From positions 21,866-85,865 of the IMG/VR virus record IMGVR_UViG_3300031730_000002: a DNA stretch of 64,000 bases; one strand, given 5' to 3'. The position numbers and the translations under genes were made by a program. Source of the DNA: a virus. Positions 56,614-63,953 of this stretch are shown piece after piece. How positions within the stretch are numbered: the first letter of the stretch is position 1; every line of letters starts with the position of its first letter. The notes under the pieces were generated by a model. That model made no database searches. It saw only the letters and a program-made list of their open reading frames with translations, and had not been told where the DNA came from.

Positions 56614-56825
56614 AGGATCACGCTCACTTTCTTCTTGATGATGAGGGGCACGACGCAGTGCTCGTTGCCGTACTTGCCCACGATGAACTCGCCGCCTTGC
56701 TCGTTGCAAGCCTCGGCGCTGGTCTTCAGGTCGTCGATGATCGCGCAGCCTTTGGCCACGAGACCGCCAGCACCGACTACGATCATCACCGCTGCGGTGA
56801 TCAGCACCTTGGTCTCAACACGCAC
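56610..56825 (-). CDS. Small membrane or secreted protein
   Basis: This 71-residue protein has an N-terminal hydrophobic helix (V-L-I-T-A-A-V-M-I-V-V-G-A-G) and two Cys in the outer part. The GTG start has AAAGGA upstream. Confidence 0.6.
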   Translation of the reverse strand: MRVETKVLITAAVMIVVGAGGLVAKGCAIIDDLKTSAEACNEQGGEFIVGKYGNEHCVVPLIIKKKVSVIL

Positions 56826-57084
56826 GGTTCTTGTTCCTTTCGTCGCTGGCGTACTGCAGCAGGTCTTCCTGCAAGTTCAGGCTCTGCTCGGGCAGGCTGT
56901 AGTCGATCTCGCAAGTGTGGATGTGCATGTTGTCCGGCAGCTTGCAGCGGAAGACCGCGCCGGTATTGGCGATTGCAAACAGCACGTCGTGTTCATTCCT
57001 CGCTGCGATCCACAGCACGCGGTCGTCTGTCTCGTCGGTGCTGCCGTCGAAGCCGGCGGCAGTGATCTCGTAGATGTGCTTCAC
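56815..57084 (-). CDS. Unknown small protein
   Basis: This 89-residue protein starts at the GTG of a GTGA overlap: K-H-I-Y-E-I-T-A-A-G-F-D, then V-L-W-I-A-A and D-V-L-F-A-I-A. No family was recognised. Confidence 0.57.
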   Translation of the reverse strand: MKHIYEITAAGFDGSTDETDDRVLWIAARNEHDVLFAIANTGAVFRCKLPDNMHIHTCEIDYSLPEQSLNLQEDLLQYASDERNKNRAC

Positions 57085-57308
57085 AGGTTCCTCACGATGC
57101 AATCGTTCCGATACTCTTTCATGCGCTTGCGCCCCATGATGTCGGCACAGCGCTGCGCCTCAGCGCCGAACTTCTCGGCGAGCAGCATGCGCAGCTCGAT
57201 GCCGTCCCATGAGGCGGGCACGGTGTTGTTGCGGATCTTCTCGGCGATGTCGCCTGCGATGGCTTGCGTGAGATCACGCAGGAATTGGGTCTGTTCGGTG
57301 CGGGTCAT
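57081..57308 (-). CDS. Unknown small protein
   Basis: This 75-residue helical protein (F-L-R-D-L-T-Q-A-I-A-G-D-I) is common in outline among short phage proteins of this kind. It overlaps both neighbours. Confidence 0.57.
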   Translation of the reverse strand: MTRTEQTQFLRDLTQAIAGDIAEKIRNNTVPASWDGIELRMLLAEKFGAEAQRCADIMGRKRMKEYRNDCIVRNL

Positions 57309-57604
57309 CCTCGCTCTCCCATGATCTTGCCGCCTTCAATCCAGGCGTCGTTGACAACGCCGGCCATGTAGTCGCCGGGCTTGTAGAAGTCGTCGGCCGG
57401 CGTGAGAGCAAGTCGCTTGATGATTGCCCACAAGGCGTCGCGCTGGACCCTCAGCGCCTCGTCGGCGAGCACTTCGCTCACCACTTGCGCCGAGACCAGC
57501 TCGCGCTCATACTCGTTCACGTAGTCACGAACGACGGCCAGAATCTTCTCGCCGTCTGTACCGCGGGGCAGCACATCGTGCAGGTTGTGCCAGTTGATTT
57601 TCAT
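57305..57604 (-). CDS. Unknown small protein
   Basis: This 99-residue protein starts at the ATG at 57604, two bases after the upstream stop. It is helical, with E-K-I-L-A-V-V-R-D-Y-V and L-W-A-I-I-K-R-L. No family was recognised. Confidence 0.55.
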   Translation of the reverse strand: MKINWHNLHDVLPRGTDGEKILAVVRDYVNEYERELVSAQVVSEVLADEALRVQRDALWAIIKRLALTPADDFYKPGDYMAGVVNDAWIEGGKIMGERG

Positions 57605-57605
57605 G

Positions 57606-58166
57606 TCAGTAGTCCTGCAAAGCGTCCTGCAGCTTGGCCTGCAGCTCGCGGTTGAAGATCGTGCCCAGCTTCTTGCCAATCTCGCAGCACTCGTTGTAGG
57701 TGGCGAACGCCTTCATCGAGTCGGTGTCGTAGCCGAAGTCGCTGGCCCAGTCCATGAAGGACATGGAGGCTGCTTGCGCGTCGGACAGCAGGCAATTGAG
57801 GACGGAGGCGGCGGTGGGGGCCTTGGGCTTGCGCAAGGTCTCCAGGTACGCGAGGTAGCGCTTGCCCCAACTTGTGCGGCGGCTGATGTCATTGGCGGTC
57901 AGGCCAGGGAACTGGTACTTGGCCATGTTCCTTGCCTGCGCCGTGGGCTCGGCCCGCAGCCCGATGCCGGTCCTGAACGGGAACACGATCATCTTGTTGG
58001 GGGCGCGAAAGCTCACGCTCCAGCTGTCGTGCTCCCAGTCCTTGTCGTCAGCGTGCTTGGGCACGTGGCCTACGTAAGTCACTGCGTAGACGATCGGCAC
58101 AGCGCCAGCACCGGTCTTCAAGATCTCGTCGACGACCTGGTCTGCGCTGATTGTTGCTTCGCTCAT
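57606..58166 (-). CDS. Conserved-type phage protein
   Basis: This 186-residue protein starts with the leader ACTTCAAAGGAGG. Features are W-S-V-S-F-R-A-P-N-K, P-P-A-free basic linkers and F-M-D-W-A-S-D-F-G-Y-D-T-D-S. A similar D-W-x-x-x-F-G-Y-D-x-D-S pattern is common in a phage family of unknown function. Confidence 0.62.
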   Translation of the reverse strand: MSEATISADQVVDEILKTGAGAVPIVYAVTYVGHVPKHADDKDWEHDSWSVSFRAPNKMIVFPFRTGIGLRAEPTAQARNMAKYQFPGLTANDISRRTSWGKRYLAYLETLRKPKAPTAASVLNCLLSDAQAASMSFMDWASDFGYDTDSMKAFATYNECCEIGKKLGTIFNRELQAKLQDALQDY

Positions 58167-58184
58167 GTTGAGCCTCCTTTGAAG

Positions 58185-58547
58185 TTACCAGTCTGTGATC
58201 TGCTCGATGCTCCCATCTTCCAGTCGTTCATAGCGGCGCGGCCGGCCGGTGAGCACCATGTACAGGCGTCCATCGAGTTCGGCGATGTCGAAGAAGTCTT
58301 TGAGGAACTCCGGTGTCGGCCGGCCACCGAAGTCGGGGTAGCTCGCGTCGATGTGCACCTCTTCACCGTCCCAGTCCTCGATCTCGCCGCAAGCCACCTG
58401 CGCCACGCCCATGCACCAACAGATGATCTTGACCGCGGGGTGGTTGGCGAAGAGGTGCTCAGCCTCATTCCGCAAGGCGTTCTCGATCTCGTCGGCGATG
58501 TCCTTGAACATCGCTTCGACGCTGGCGGTCAGTGCCTCGATCGCCAC
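58185..58547 (-). CDS. Unknown acidic protein
   Basis: This 120-residue protein has a helical first half (V-E-A-M-F-K-D-I-A-D-E-I) and a strand-rich second half. The start is a GTG. No family was recognised. Confidence 0.55.
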   Translation of the reverse strand: MAIEALTASVEAMFKDIADEIENALRNEAEHLFANHPAVKIICWCMGVAQVACGEIEDWDGEEVHIDASYPDFGGRPTPEFLKDFFDIAELDGRLYMVLTGRPRRYERLEDGSIEQITDW

Positions 58548-58548
58548 G

Positions 58549-58752
58549 TCAGTCCCCCAGCGTCACGAGCCGCGCCACGTTGTCGCTGATCCGCCCGTCC
58601 CTGTGCATGGCATCCAGCCAGTCCACGAACGCCACACGGGTGTCGGTCGTGTACATGGTCCCTTTGCCGCTGTAGTGCGGGATCTTCTTGCGATCGATGC
58701 CGGGGTGGGCTGCCCAAAAGGCTGCGCGGGCTTCGCGTTGGGTGGTGATCAT
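58549..58752 (-). CDS. Unknown small protein
   Basis: This 67-residue protein starts at the ATG at 58752 with AAAGGA upstream: A-F-W-A-A-H-P, then T-R-V-A-F-V-D-W-L-D-A-M-H-R-D-G, a pattern typical of a short phage protein family. Confidence 0.6.
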   Translation of the reverse strand: MITTQREARAAFWAAHPGIDRKKIPHYSGKGTMYTTDTRVAFVDWLDAMHRDGRISDNVARLVTLGD

Positions 58753-58961
58753 TTTGGTGTGTCCTTTTCGATCCGTTTGAAATGGCGGCTGCAAGCCGCC
58801 TTGTCCTTGACCCACCGGCCTTCCCAGTAAGCCCAGCAAACGCGAAGCTCCCCGGTCAGGCTGTTGCGGCCGTCTTCGGCGGCCTTCCAGTAGCGAGTGA
58901 TGCCGTAGCAGACCTCAACGTAGGTCGCGTCCGGCGGTGCTTTGGCTCTGGTGAGGGCCAT
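58749..58961 (-). CDS. Unknown small basic protein
   Basis: This 70-residue protein has V-C-W-A-Y-W-E-G-R-W-V-K-D-K and a basic C-terminus. It overlaps both neighbours. Confidence 0.55.
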   Translation of the reverse strand: MALTRAKAPPDATYVEVCYGITRYWKAAEDGRNSLTGELRVCWAYWEGRWVKDKAACSRHFKRIEKDTPK

Positions 58962-59197
58962 CAGTCCTCCTTGAATTCAGGCACACCCGCCGCTTCGAGC
59001 AGCTCGGTGTCCGATGGGTCGATGTAGGGCACCAACGCCTGCAGCTCGGCAAGCTCGCCGTAGCTGATGCGCTCGGCGCGCAGCTCGGTGCGCAGGTATT
59101 CGAGGCGGTTGGGGTCGATGCCGACGATGGCCACGCCTTCGCCGCGTTCGATGGCGCCGGTGACGTGATGACGCAGACATTGGAGCAGCGGAGTCAT
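58961..59197 (-). CDS. Unknown small protein
   Basis: This 78-residue protein has V-A-I-V-G-I-D-P-N-R and an acidic C-terminus. It overlaps the start of the upstream Tat-signal gene region by four bases. Confidence 0.55.
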   Translation of the reverse strand: MTPLLQCLRHHVTGAIERGEGVAIVGIDPNRLEYLRTELRAERISYGELAELQALVPYIDPSDTELLEAAGVPEFKED

Positions 59198-59571
59198 GTG
59201 TTTCCTTTGTCAATGGTGAGAGTGAGAGTCAGCGAGTCGCCCGGCAAGAGGTGCGGTGATTGGCCGTTGTTGATCGGCAGCAGCAAGCCGCCGGCCAGCA
59301 CATGCGTCACCGTGCCCCAGCTGCCGGTCGGGCTCGGGAACCACACAGTGTCCTGCCCTTCGACGTAGGGCACGCGGGCGTAGCCGTTCCCGCTGATCTC
59401 CTTGCCGTCAGGGCCGTAGAGCGCGAGGAAGGCGTCTGAGCGCGGGAAGCTGTCGCCGCCCACGAATCTCGGCTTGGGCAGCCACAGCGGCATGAGGCTT
59501 GTAGGCCGCACGAACGCTGGCGCTGCTGCAGCCGCCAGCATGGCGGTGAGGAAGCTGCGGCGAGGGATCAT
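59194..59571 (-). CDS. Tat-exported protein with a tail-fibre-like domain
   Basis: This 125-residue protein begins I-P-R-R-S-F-L-T with an Ala-rich helix, a good twin-arginine signal. The mature part has I-S-G-N-G-Y-A-R, F-P-S-P-T-G-S-W-G-T-V-T-H and D-S-L-T-L-T-L. These align with both repeats of the tail fibre protein at 10722 (G-x-Y-A-R, F-P-T-P-T-A-N-W-G-T-I-T-H). So a virion-type domain seems to be exported from the infected cell. A role in the envelope, such as receptor masking, is speculation. Confidence 0.6.
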   Translation of the reverse strand: MIPRRSFLTAMLAAAAAPAFVRPTSLMPLWLPKPRFVGGDSFPRSDAFLALYGPDGKEISGNGYARVPYVEGQDTVWFPSPTGSWGTVTHVLAGGLLLPINNGQSPHLLPGDSLTLTLTIDKGNT

Positions 59572-59735
59572 GGCTGAATCCCGTCCAGCGCCTCAATGCG
59601 CTTCTCCAGGCGCTGCACCTCTTCCTTCAAGATGACGACTGCCTGAATCACGACCTGCTGCAAGTCGCTGACCTCGGCCTGCAGCGTGGTGATGCGCTGG
59701 TCGAGCGCCTGCAGGTACTCTTCGGTGGTCATCAT
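59568..59735 (-). CDS. 55-residue coiled-coil protein
   Basis: The ATG at 59735 lies in an ATGA overlap with the upstream stop. It forms one long heptad helix (L-Q-A-E-V-S-D-L-Q-Q-V-V and V-Q-R-L-E-K-R-I). Confidence 0.58.
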   Translation of the reverse strand: MMTTEEYLQALDQRITTLQAEVSDLQQVVIQAVVILKEEVQRLEKRIEALDGIQP

Positions 59736-59890
59736 GGCCTGCCGCTCAGCGCCGCGCCGATGATGCCGGTGGCCACGCATACCGTAAGGCCGTAGGCGGT
59801 AGCTGCCGGCCACCCGGCGAAGACGCCGGCCATGCCGGTGATGAAGGCTCCGAGAGCGATGCCGAAGGCGATGTTGGAGAGTTTGTTCAT
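59732..59890 (-). CDS. 52-residue two-helix membrane protein
   Basis: The ATG at 59890 follows AAAGGAAAACC. Two hydrophobic, Gly/Ala-rich helices (I-A-F-G-I-A-L-G-A-F-I and L-T-V-C-V-A-T-G-I-I-G-A-A-L) span nearly the whole protein. Confidence 0.6.
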   Translation of the reverse strand: MNKLSNIAFGIALGAFITGMAGVFAGWPAATAYGLTVCVATGIIGAALSGRP

Positions 59891-60126
59891 GGTTTTCCTT
59901 TGGTGAAGGGGCTGTCGAAAGGTGCACTGGTGCCGCGGTGCCACACCACACCAGGCTCGCTCATCGCAAGCGTTATCTCTTGCTTGTTGCCTGTCTCACC
60001 GCCCCAGCCCTTGATGCGGTGATAGGGGATGCCCATCAGCCGCGCCGCTTCGGTCAGCGTCTTGGCTGCGACGATGCAGCGATTGCGACCGTCTCCGCTG
60101 CAGGCGAAGACCTTGAGGGGCCTCAT
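59887..60126 (-). CDS. Unknown small protein with HTH-like centre
   Basis: This 79-residue protein has V-F-A-C-S-G-D-G-R-N, then T-L-T-E-A-A-R-L-M-G-I-P-Y-H-R-I-K-G-W, which could form a helix-turn-helix. It overlaps both neighbours. Confidence 0.57.
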   Translation of the reverse strand: MRPLKVFACSGDGRNRCIVAAKTLTEAARLMGIPYHRIKGWGGETGNKQEITLAMSEPGVVWHRGTSAPFDSPFTKGKP

Positions 60127-60335
60127 CGCGCCTCCACCAGCTTCCAGCAGCCGAGCACATAGAGGCGCTGATCTTCAGGCACACGATCGAGCAGACGGCC
60201 CACGATCTCCGTCAGCGTATCGAACCTGTCGTCAGACTCTCTCAGCGCCTCCTGCACCAGCTCCGGCCCGCTCATGTCGCGCGTGCCGTCGGGGGTGTTA
60301 AAGACCTTGAAACCATCCATCAAACGGACTTGCAT
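60123..60335 (-). CDS. Unknown small protein
   Basis: This 70-residue helical acidic protein has E-L-V-Q-E-A-L-R-E-S-D-D-R-F and L-L-D-R-V-P-E-D. It starts at the ATG at 60335, two bases after the upstream stop region. Confidence 0.55.
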   Translation of the reverse strand: MQVRLMDGFKVFNTPDGTRDMSGPELVQEALRESDDRFDTLTEIVGRLLDRVPEDQRLYVLGCWKLVEAR

Positions 60336-60336
60336 G

Positions 60337-60687
60337 TCAGCTCCACCACAGGATGATGCGCGTGGCAGGGGGCAGCAGGCGCACGAAGGCCTGCAACGCC
60401 GGCTTCCACTCGGGCGAGTAGACCTCCTTGAGGAAGCCACTCTTCGCAAGCTGGTGCGCCGTGACGAACGTCAGTGGCGTGCCGTAGGGGTCGGTCTCGA
60501 CCAGCCGCAAGCCCTCGTCCTCGTAGTTCCACAGCGGCAGGCCCAGCGGCGTGGCCAGCTTGTTGAGGTTGACTTCGCAGTCGCGGCTGACTTGCCCCAG
60601 CGTGATGCGATCGTAGCCGAGCACCTTGTCGCTGCGGATGCCGAAGACCGGCGCGTTCTCGAAGATCAGCGTCAGACTGAGGGACAT
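60337..60687 (-). CDS. Unknown accessory protein
   Basis: This 116-residue protein starts M-S-L-S-L-T-L-I-F-E-N and is strand-rich, ending R-I-I-L-W-W. It has a GAAAGGATTC leader. No family was recognised. Confidence 0.55.
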   Translation of the reverse strand: MSLSLTLIFENAPVFGIRSDKVLGYDRITLGQVSRDCEVNLNKLATPLGLPLWNYEDEGLRLVETDPYGTPLTFVTAHQLAKSGFLKEVYSPEWKPALQAFVRLLPPATRIILWWS

Positions 60688-60869
60688 GGTTGAATCCTTT
60701 CACGGTGTTTGACAGCCCGGTACTCGCCGGGCGAGTTCTCGCGGTACTCTTTGAGGGAGCGGCGCGTGTCTTGGCGGGTGGTCTCGCTTGTCACGATCTC
60801 CCATCCGTACTTGGGCCCGGTGTACTGCTCGATGTCCCAGTAGTCTGTGGTTTTGCGTTGGTAGGTCAT
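60672..60869 (-). CDS. Unknown small protein
   Basis: This 65-residue hydrophilic protein (Y-W-D-I-E-Q-Y-T-G-P) starts at the ATG at 60869 in an ATGA overlap. Its stop lies 16 bases inside the next gene. Confidence 0.6.
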   Translation of the reverse strand: MTYQRKTTDYWDIEQYTGPKYGWEIVTSETTRQDTRRSLKEYRENSPGEYRAVKHRERIQPCPSV

Positions 60870-61084
60870 GCTTTCAAATGCCCAGTTGCGACCGGCTGAA
60901 AATGGTACTGCTCCCACTGCTCGAACGTCAGCCAGTCGATGCAACGTTCGTGCGTGGCCCGCATGCAGCTGCCGACCATCGCGGTGTAGAACGGGCCTTC
61001 CTTGATGAGATTGCAGTCGGTCCTGCCCTTGGCCCAAAGCCAGGTCACGAACTCTTTGCGAGTGCGAGGGCAGCGGGGCTTCAC
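60866..61084 (-). CDS. Unknown small protein
   Basis: This 72-residue protein starts at the GTG of a GTGA overlap. It has E-F-V-T-W-L-W-A-K-G and C-I-D-W-L-T-F-E-Q-W. Confidence 0.55.
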   Translation of the reverse strand: MKPRCPRTRKEFVTWLWAKGRTDCNLIKEGPFYTAMVGSCMRATHERCIDWLTFEQWEQYHFQPVATGHLKA

Positions 61085-61383
61085 TTGAGAGCCTCCTGTG
61101 TGTACTTGGTGACGACTGCGACCGCAAGCCGGCGCGCTTCCTCCGCCTCGGCAAAGGTGCGGAAGTCGGCCCACTCATCGTGGCCGCTGTAGAGGTTGGC
61201 GCCGGCTGCGACATTGCCTGCGAATGCTTCGGCCATGGCGCGATCGAACGCGGTCTCGTTGCCGCCGTAGGCAAGCGTCCATTGGTGCAACTCTTCGGGC
61301 ACCTCGATGTTCACGCGATAGGTCTGCGTGATGGAGTGGCGAAAGCTCACGCCAGGGGCTACGGTGTCGCTGCCGATCATCAT
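61081..61383 (-). CDS. Unknown accessory protein
   Basis: This 100-residue protein starts at the ATG at 61383 (ATGA overlap). It contains Y-R-V-N-I-E-V-P-E-E-L and a helical end. No family was recognised. Confidence 0.55.
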   Translation of the reverse strand: MMIGSDTVAPGVSFRHSITQTYRVNIEVPEELHQWTLAYGGNETAFDRAMAEAFAGNVAAGANLYSGHDEWADFRTFAEAEEARRLAVAVVTKYTQEALK

Positions 61384-61610
61384 GGCTTCTCCGGTGGGTT
61401 GGCTGCAGCGCAAGCGGCGAGCACGCCCGGCGTCATGGTCAGCTTGAGCAGGTTGCACATCATCTCGCCGTTGTGCTGCGTGGTCTCGTTCAACAGCTCA
61501 GCGTACTTCTTGCGGTACTCCCGCAGGTGTGCGATTTCATCGGCTTGGTCTTCGACCTTGTCGCACAGGCGCAGCAGGTCGTGGGCGAAGGTGCGCATGT
61601 CTTCGATCAT
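61380..61610 (-). CDS. Coiled-coil accessory protein
   Basis: This 76-residue heptad helix (L-L-R-L-C-D-K-V-E-D-Q-A-D-E-I-A-H-L) is joined to neighbours by ATGA overlaps. Confidence 0.55.
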   Translation of the reverse strand: MIEDMRTFAHDLLRLCDKVEDQADEIAHLREYRKKYAELLNETTQHNGEMMCNLLKLTMTPGVLAACAAANPPEKP

Positions 61611-61885
61611 GGCTTCTCCGCAACCATCGGCGGCCTCACACCATCGTCAGCCAGCGCGAGGGCGTCGCGGATGGATTTGGCGTTGTCGATCATGTAGGTG
61701 ACGAGCTGCGAGGTTTTGTCGATGACCAAGGCCTTGTTCTCGTTGAGCAGGCCTCCCAATGCTACGTAGAGTTCGTCGCGCAGCTTGTTCTGCACGGCGT
61801 CCTTGCGCTGCATCAGCGCAAGCAGTGTCGCCTCGTCTTCGGCTGTCCAGGGGTTCAGCCCTGAGTTTTTGTAGGTTGCTGCCAT
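61607..61885 (-). CDS. Unknown accessory protein
   Basis: This 92-residue helical protein starts at the ATG at 61885 in a TGATG overlap: W-T-A-E-D-E-A-T-L-L-A-L-M, then L-G-G-L-L-N-E-N-K-A. Confidence 0.55.
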   Translation of the reverse strand: MAATYKNSGLNPWTAEDEATLLALMQRKDAVQNKLRDELYVALGGLLNENKALVIDKTSQLVTYMIDNAKSIRDALALADDGVRPPMVAEKP

Positions 61886-62220
61886 CAGTACTCTCCCATC
61901 ATGCGCATCTCTGCGCGTTGCTCTGCTGCAGACTCGGCAGCCCATCGTGCGTGCCTGCGCTCTTCCGCAAGCACGCGCTTCTCGGCGAACGTCATGGCGC
62001 TGATGATCGGCACCTGCACCCTGCCGCCTTGGCAGTCCTTGCAGGGCACGTCATAGGCGCCGGCCATTAAGTCTTCGCGCTCATCGGGCTCCCACTCAGC
62101 CAGGTCTTCGTGGCTGAATCCGTTGTCGAACGCCTCGGGCCAATGGGTTCCATGCCCACGGCAGCGTTCGCAGATTTCCCAGGTGTAGGTGCCGGGGCGG
62201 TAGCGGTGACGGCTCAGCAT
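61885..62220 (-). CDS. DnaJ-type zinc finger protein
   Basis: This 111-residue protein has C-E-R-C-R-G-H-G-T and P-C-K-D-C-Q-G-G, half of the DnaJ Cys-rich repeat, followed by a basic helix. It could pair functionally with the J-domain protein at 40232, which lacks a zinc finger, but they are 21 kb apart. Confidence 0.65.
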   Translation of the reverse strand: MLSRHRYRPGTYTWEICERCRGHGTHWPEAFDNGFSHEDLAEWEPDEREDLMAGAYDVPCKDCQGGRVQVPIISAMTFAEKRVLAEERRHARWAAESAAEQRAEMRMMGEY

Positions 62221-62426
62221 TTCGGCCTCGCATCCAGCGTCATGCGCAGCAGATCGGCAGCGTCGAACCGGCTGTGCCCGTTGGCCAGCAGCCGCTCGAA
62301 GAACGGCCGCGTGCGCTCCATGTAGGCGGGGCCAAGCTCCTTGGGTGCAGGCCAGACGATGTCCTGCGTTGCTGCGTCGAACTCGCGCAGGATGAAGAAG
62401 TCGGTGTCTTGCAAGCGTTGAGTCAT
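62214..62426 (-). CDS. Unknown small protein
   Basis: This 70-residue helical protein (F-F-E-R-L-L-A-N-G-H-S-R-F-D-A-A-D-L-L-R) starts at the ATG at 62426. Confidence 0.55.
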   Translation of the reverse strand: MTQRLQDTDFFILREFDAATQDIVWPAPKELGPAYMERTRPFFERLLANGHSRFDAADLLRMTLDARPKC

Positions 62427-62428
62427 GT

Positions 62429-62632
62429 TCAGGTCTCCTTGTTGACAATCGCACGAGCCATGTTCCACGCACGGAACTCGCGCACCTTGCACTCTTCGTG
62501 CATTGCATCCACGGCCGCCACCTCCACGGGGTCGCGGCTGAGCCAGTAAAGCCGGCGCTGCTTGCGGCGTGAGTATTCTTCGCGCAGTTGTTTGATCGCG
62601 AGCAGCTCGCGCAGGGCGTCGAGCGGGGTCAC
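62429..62632 (-). CDS. Basic helical protein
   Basis: This 67-residue protein starts at the GTG of a GTGA overlap. It is Arg/Lys-rich (Y-S-R-R-K-Q-R-R-L-Y-W) and may bind nucleic acid. Confidence 0.55.
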   Translation of the reverse strand: MTPLDALRELLAIKQLREEYSRRKQRRLYWLSRDPVEVAAVDAMHEECKVREFRAWNMARAIVNKET

Positions 62633-62823
62633 TGCTCGATCACCGGCCCAAGCACAGCGCCCTGCGCCTGCAAGGCGTTCCAGCGCCGATCCATCTTGTC
62701 TTCGGCGCTGGTGATGGCATTGGCCGGCGGCCCGAACGCTGTTGCGCGGCATGTGAATGTCACGGTGCGGGTTTCCGTGACGGTTGCTTCGTGCACGGGG
62801 GTGGATGATTCGACGTGGGTCAT
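62629..62823 (-). CDS. Unknown small protein
   Basis: This 64-residue Thr/Val-rich protein (T-V-T-E-T-R-T-V-T-F-T) has overlaps with both neighbours. No family was recognised. Confidence 0.55.
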   Translation of the reverse strand: MTHVESSTPVHEATVTETRTVTFTCRATAFGPPANAITSAEDKMDRRWNALQAQGAVLGPVIEQ

Positions 62824-63224
62824 GGGGTGGTCTCCTTGCGTTCATTCCAGTTCTTGCGCACATCTTCGAGCGCCTCACGCGAGGCCTCCGCTACCGTCCT
62901 GAGATCGACGCGCTGCCACGGTGAAACACGATCGTTGATGATGTAGACGGAGCGATTCGTCTGATAGCGAATCTTGCCGCCCCAGTGCTCACAGGTGAGC
63001 CACACCCACACGGATTCGATCGGAGGCTTTCCGTTCGACCAAAAGCCAGACGCAGGCTTCTCGTCGATCTTGACGAACGGCAGCTTCCCGCAGAACGGGC
63101 AAGGTTTGAAGCCCATCATCTGCTGGCCGTGCAACCAGTGTGTCTGCAGTGAACTGACCTGCGCGTTGTGCAGGTCGGTATCCGTCATGCCCGCACGCAG
63201 CGGGTCGGTGTCGATCTGGCTCAT
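62820..63224 (-). CDS. Lar-like zinc protein (possible restriction alleviation)
   Basis: This 134-residue protein has a central F-K-P-C-P-F-C-G-K-L-P-F-V-K-I, then W-V-W-L-T-C-E-H-W-G-G. That is the pattern of the Lar family of zinc-ribbon proteins, which can modify host type I restriction. The first 35 residues are an extension. Function in this phage is inferred. Confidence 0.72.
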   Translation of the reverse strand: MSQIDTDPLRAGMTDTDLHNAQVSSLQTHWLHGQQMMGFKPCPFCGKLPFVKIDEKPASGFWSNGKPPIESVWVWLTCEHWGGKIRYQTNRSVYIINDRVSPWQRVDLRTVAEASREALEDVRKNWNERKETTP

Positions 63225-63304
63225 GCCTTGCTCCAGTCGATGAACTCGCGTGCGGCCTTGACTGCTGCGAGGTAGGCGAGCACGCGCTCGGTGTTCGTTG
63301 TCAT
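63221..63304 (-). CDS. 27-residue microprotein
   Basis: The ATG at 63304 and the stop at 63221 each lie in ATGA overlaps with neighbours, and the gap would otherwise be empty. The peptide is one helix (R-V-L-A-Y-L-A-A-V-K-A-A-R-E-F). Very short but supported by context. Confidence 0.5.
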   Translation of the reverse strand: MTTNTERVLAYLAAVKAAREFIDWSKA

Positions 63305-63717
63305 TCGATCTCCTTGCCAGTGAACCCTTGGTACATGCGATCGCAGATGGCTTGCGGATCTTTCCACTCGCCCATCAGGAACTCAAGCGCGTCGACGGGC
63401 AGGCGTGGCTGACTCGACCGCACCCAGTCGGGCCGAATCCAGCGCATGTGCACGTTCGTGCCTTCGGTCGAGAGCGCAGCGACCATAATCCACAGGCCTT
63501 TGCCATCGTCCTCTTCCTTGATCTCGCTGCCCCAGCAGGTCACGCGACCGATCACACGCCCGAGGCTGACGTGCGTCTCATCTGGCATCTGCCAGGAAAT
63601 CCAGTAGCCGCGCTTGGCGTGGCCGGTCGAGTGGCCGACCCAAGAAGAGCGGCGCACAGGTATGCGCTGGTTGTCGAACTCGAAGTCCGTGCGCATCGTG
63701 GGGTAGGTCGGTTTCAT
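63301..63717 (-). CDS. Unknown accessory protein
   Basis: This 138-residue protein runs from the ATG at 63717. It is strand-rich with several Trp (Y-W-I-S-W-Q-M, L-W-I-M-V-A-A and R-W-I-R-P-D-W). No family was recognised. Confidence 0.57.
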   Translation of the reverse strand: MKPTYPTMRTDFEFDNQRIPVRRSSWVGHSTGHAKRGYWISWQMPDETHVSLGRVIGRVTCWGSEIKEEDDGKGLWIMVAALSTEGTNVHMRWIRPDWVRSSQPRLPVDALEFLMGEWKDPQAICDRMYQGFTGKEIE

Positions 63718-63927
63718 GGCTGAGCAGCCACGTTTTGCGCCGGGCGCGAGTAGCCCATGCTCTTGGGTGCGCGGCTGTAGATCAAGTGCTGGGCGCGCGG
63801 CTGCAACACGGCGCAGTCGGAGGCTTTGTCCCCGTAGAGCGCCTGCAGGCTCTGTGAGTCGGTGCGCACCACGTAGCGGCGGCCCGCGCGGCGTCGAGAT
63901 AGGCTGCAGGTTGATGGCGTGTGCCAT
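63714..63927 (-). pseudogene. Small gene with apparent one-base insertion
   Basis: The ATG at 63927 has the full leader ACTTCAAAGGAGA. The frame starts M-A-H-A-I-N-L-Q-P-I-S-T-P-R. After a GGG at 63883-63885 the coherent protein continues in another frame (Y-V-V-R-T-D-S-Q-S-L-Q-A-L-Y-G-D-K) to a TGA at 63714 that overlaps the next ATG. Removing one G gives a clean 70-residue protein. It may be a real mutation or a sequence error. Confidence 0.62.
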
Positions 63928-63953
63928 GTCGTTCTCCTTTGAAGTGTTGAGGG

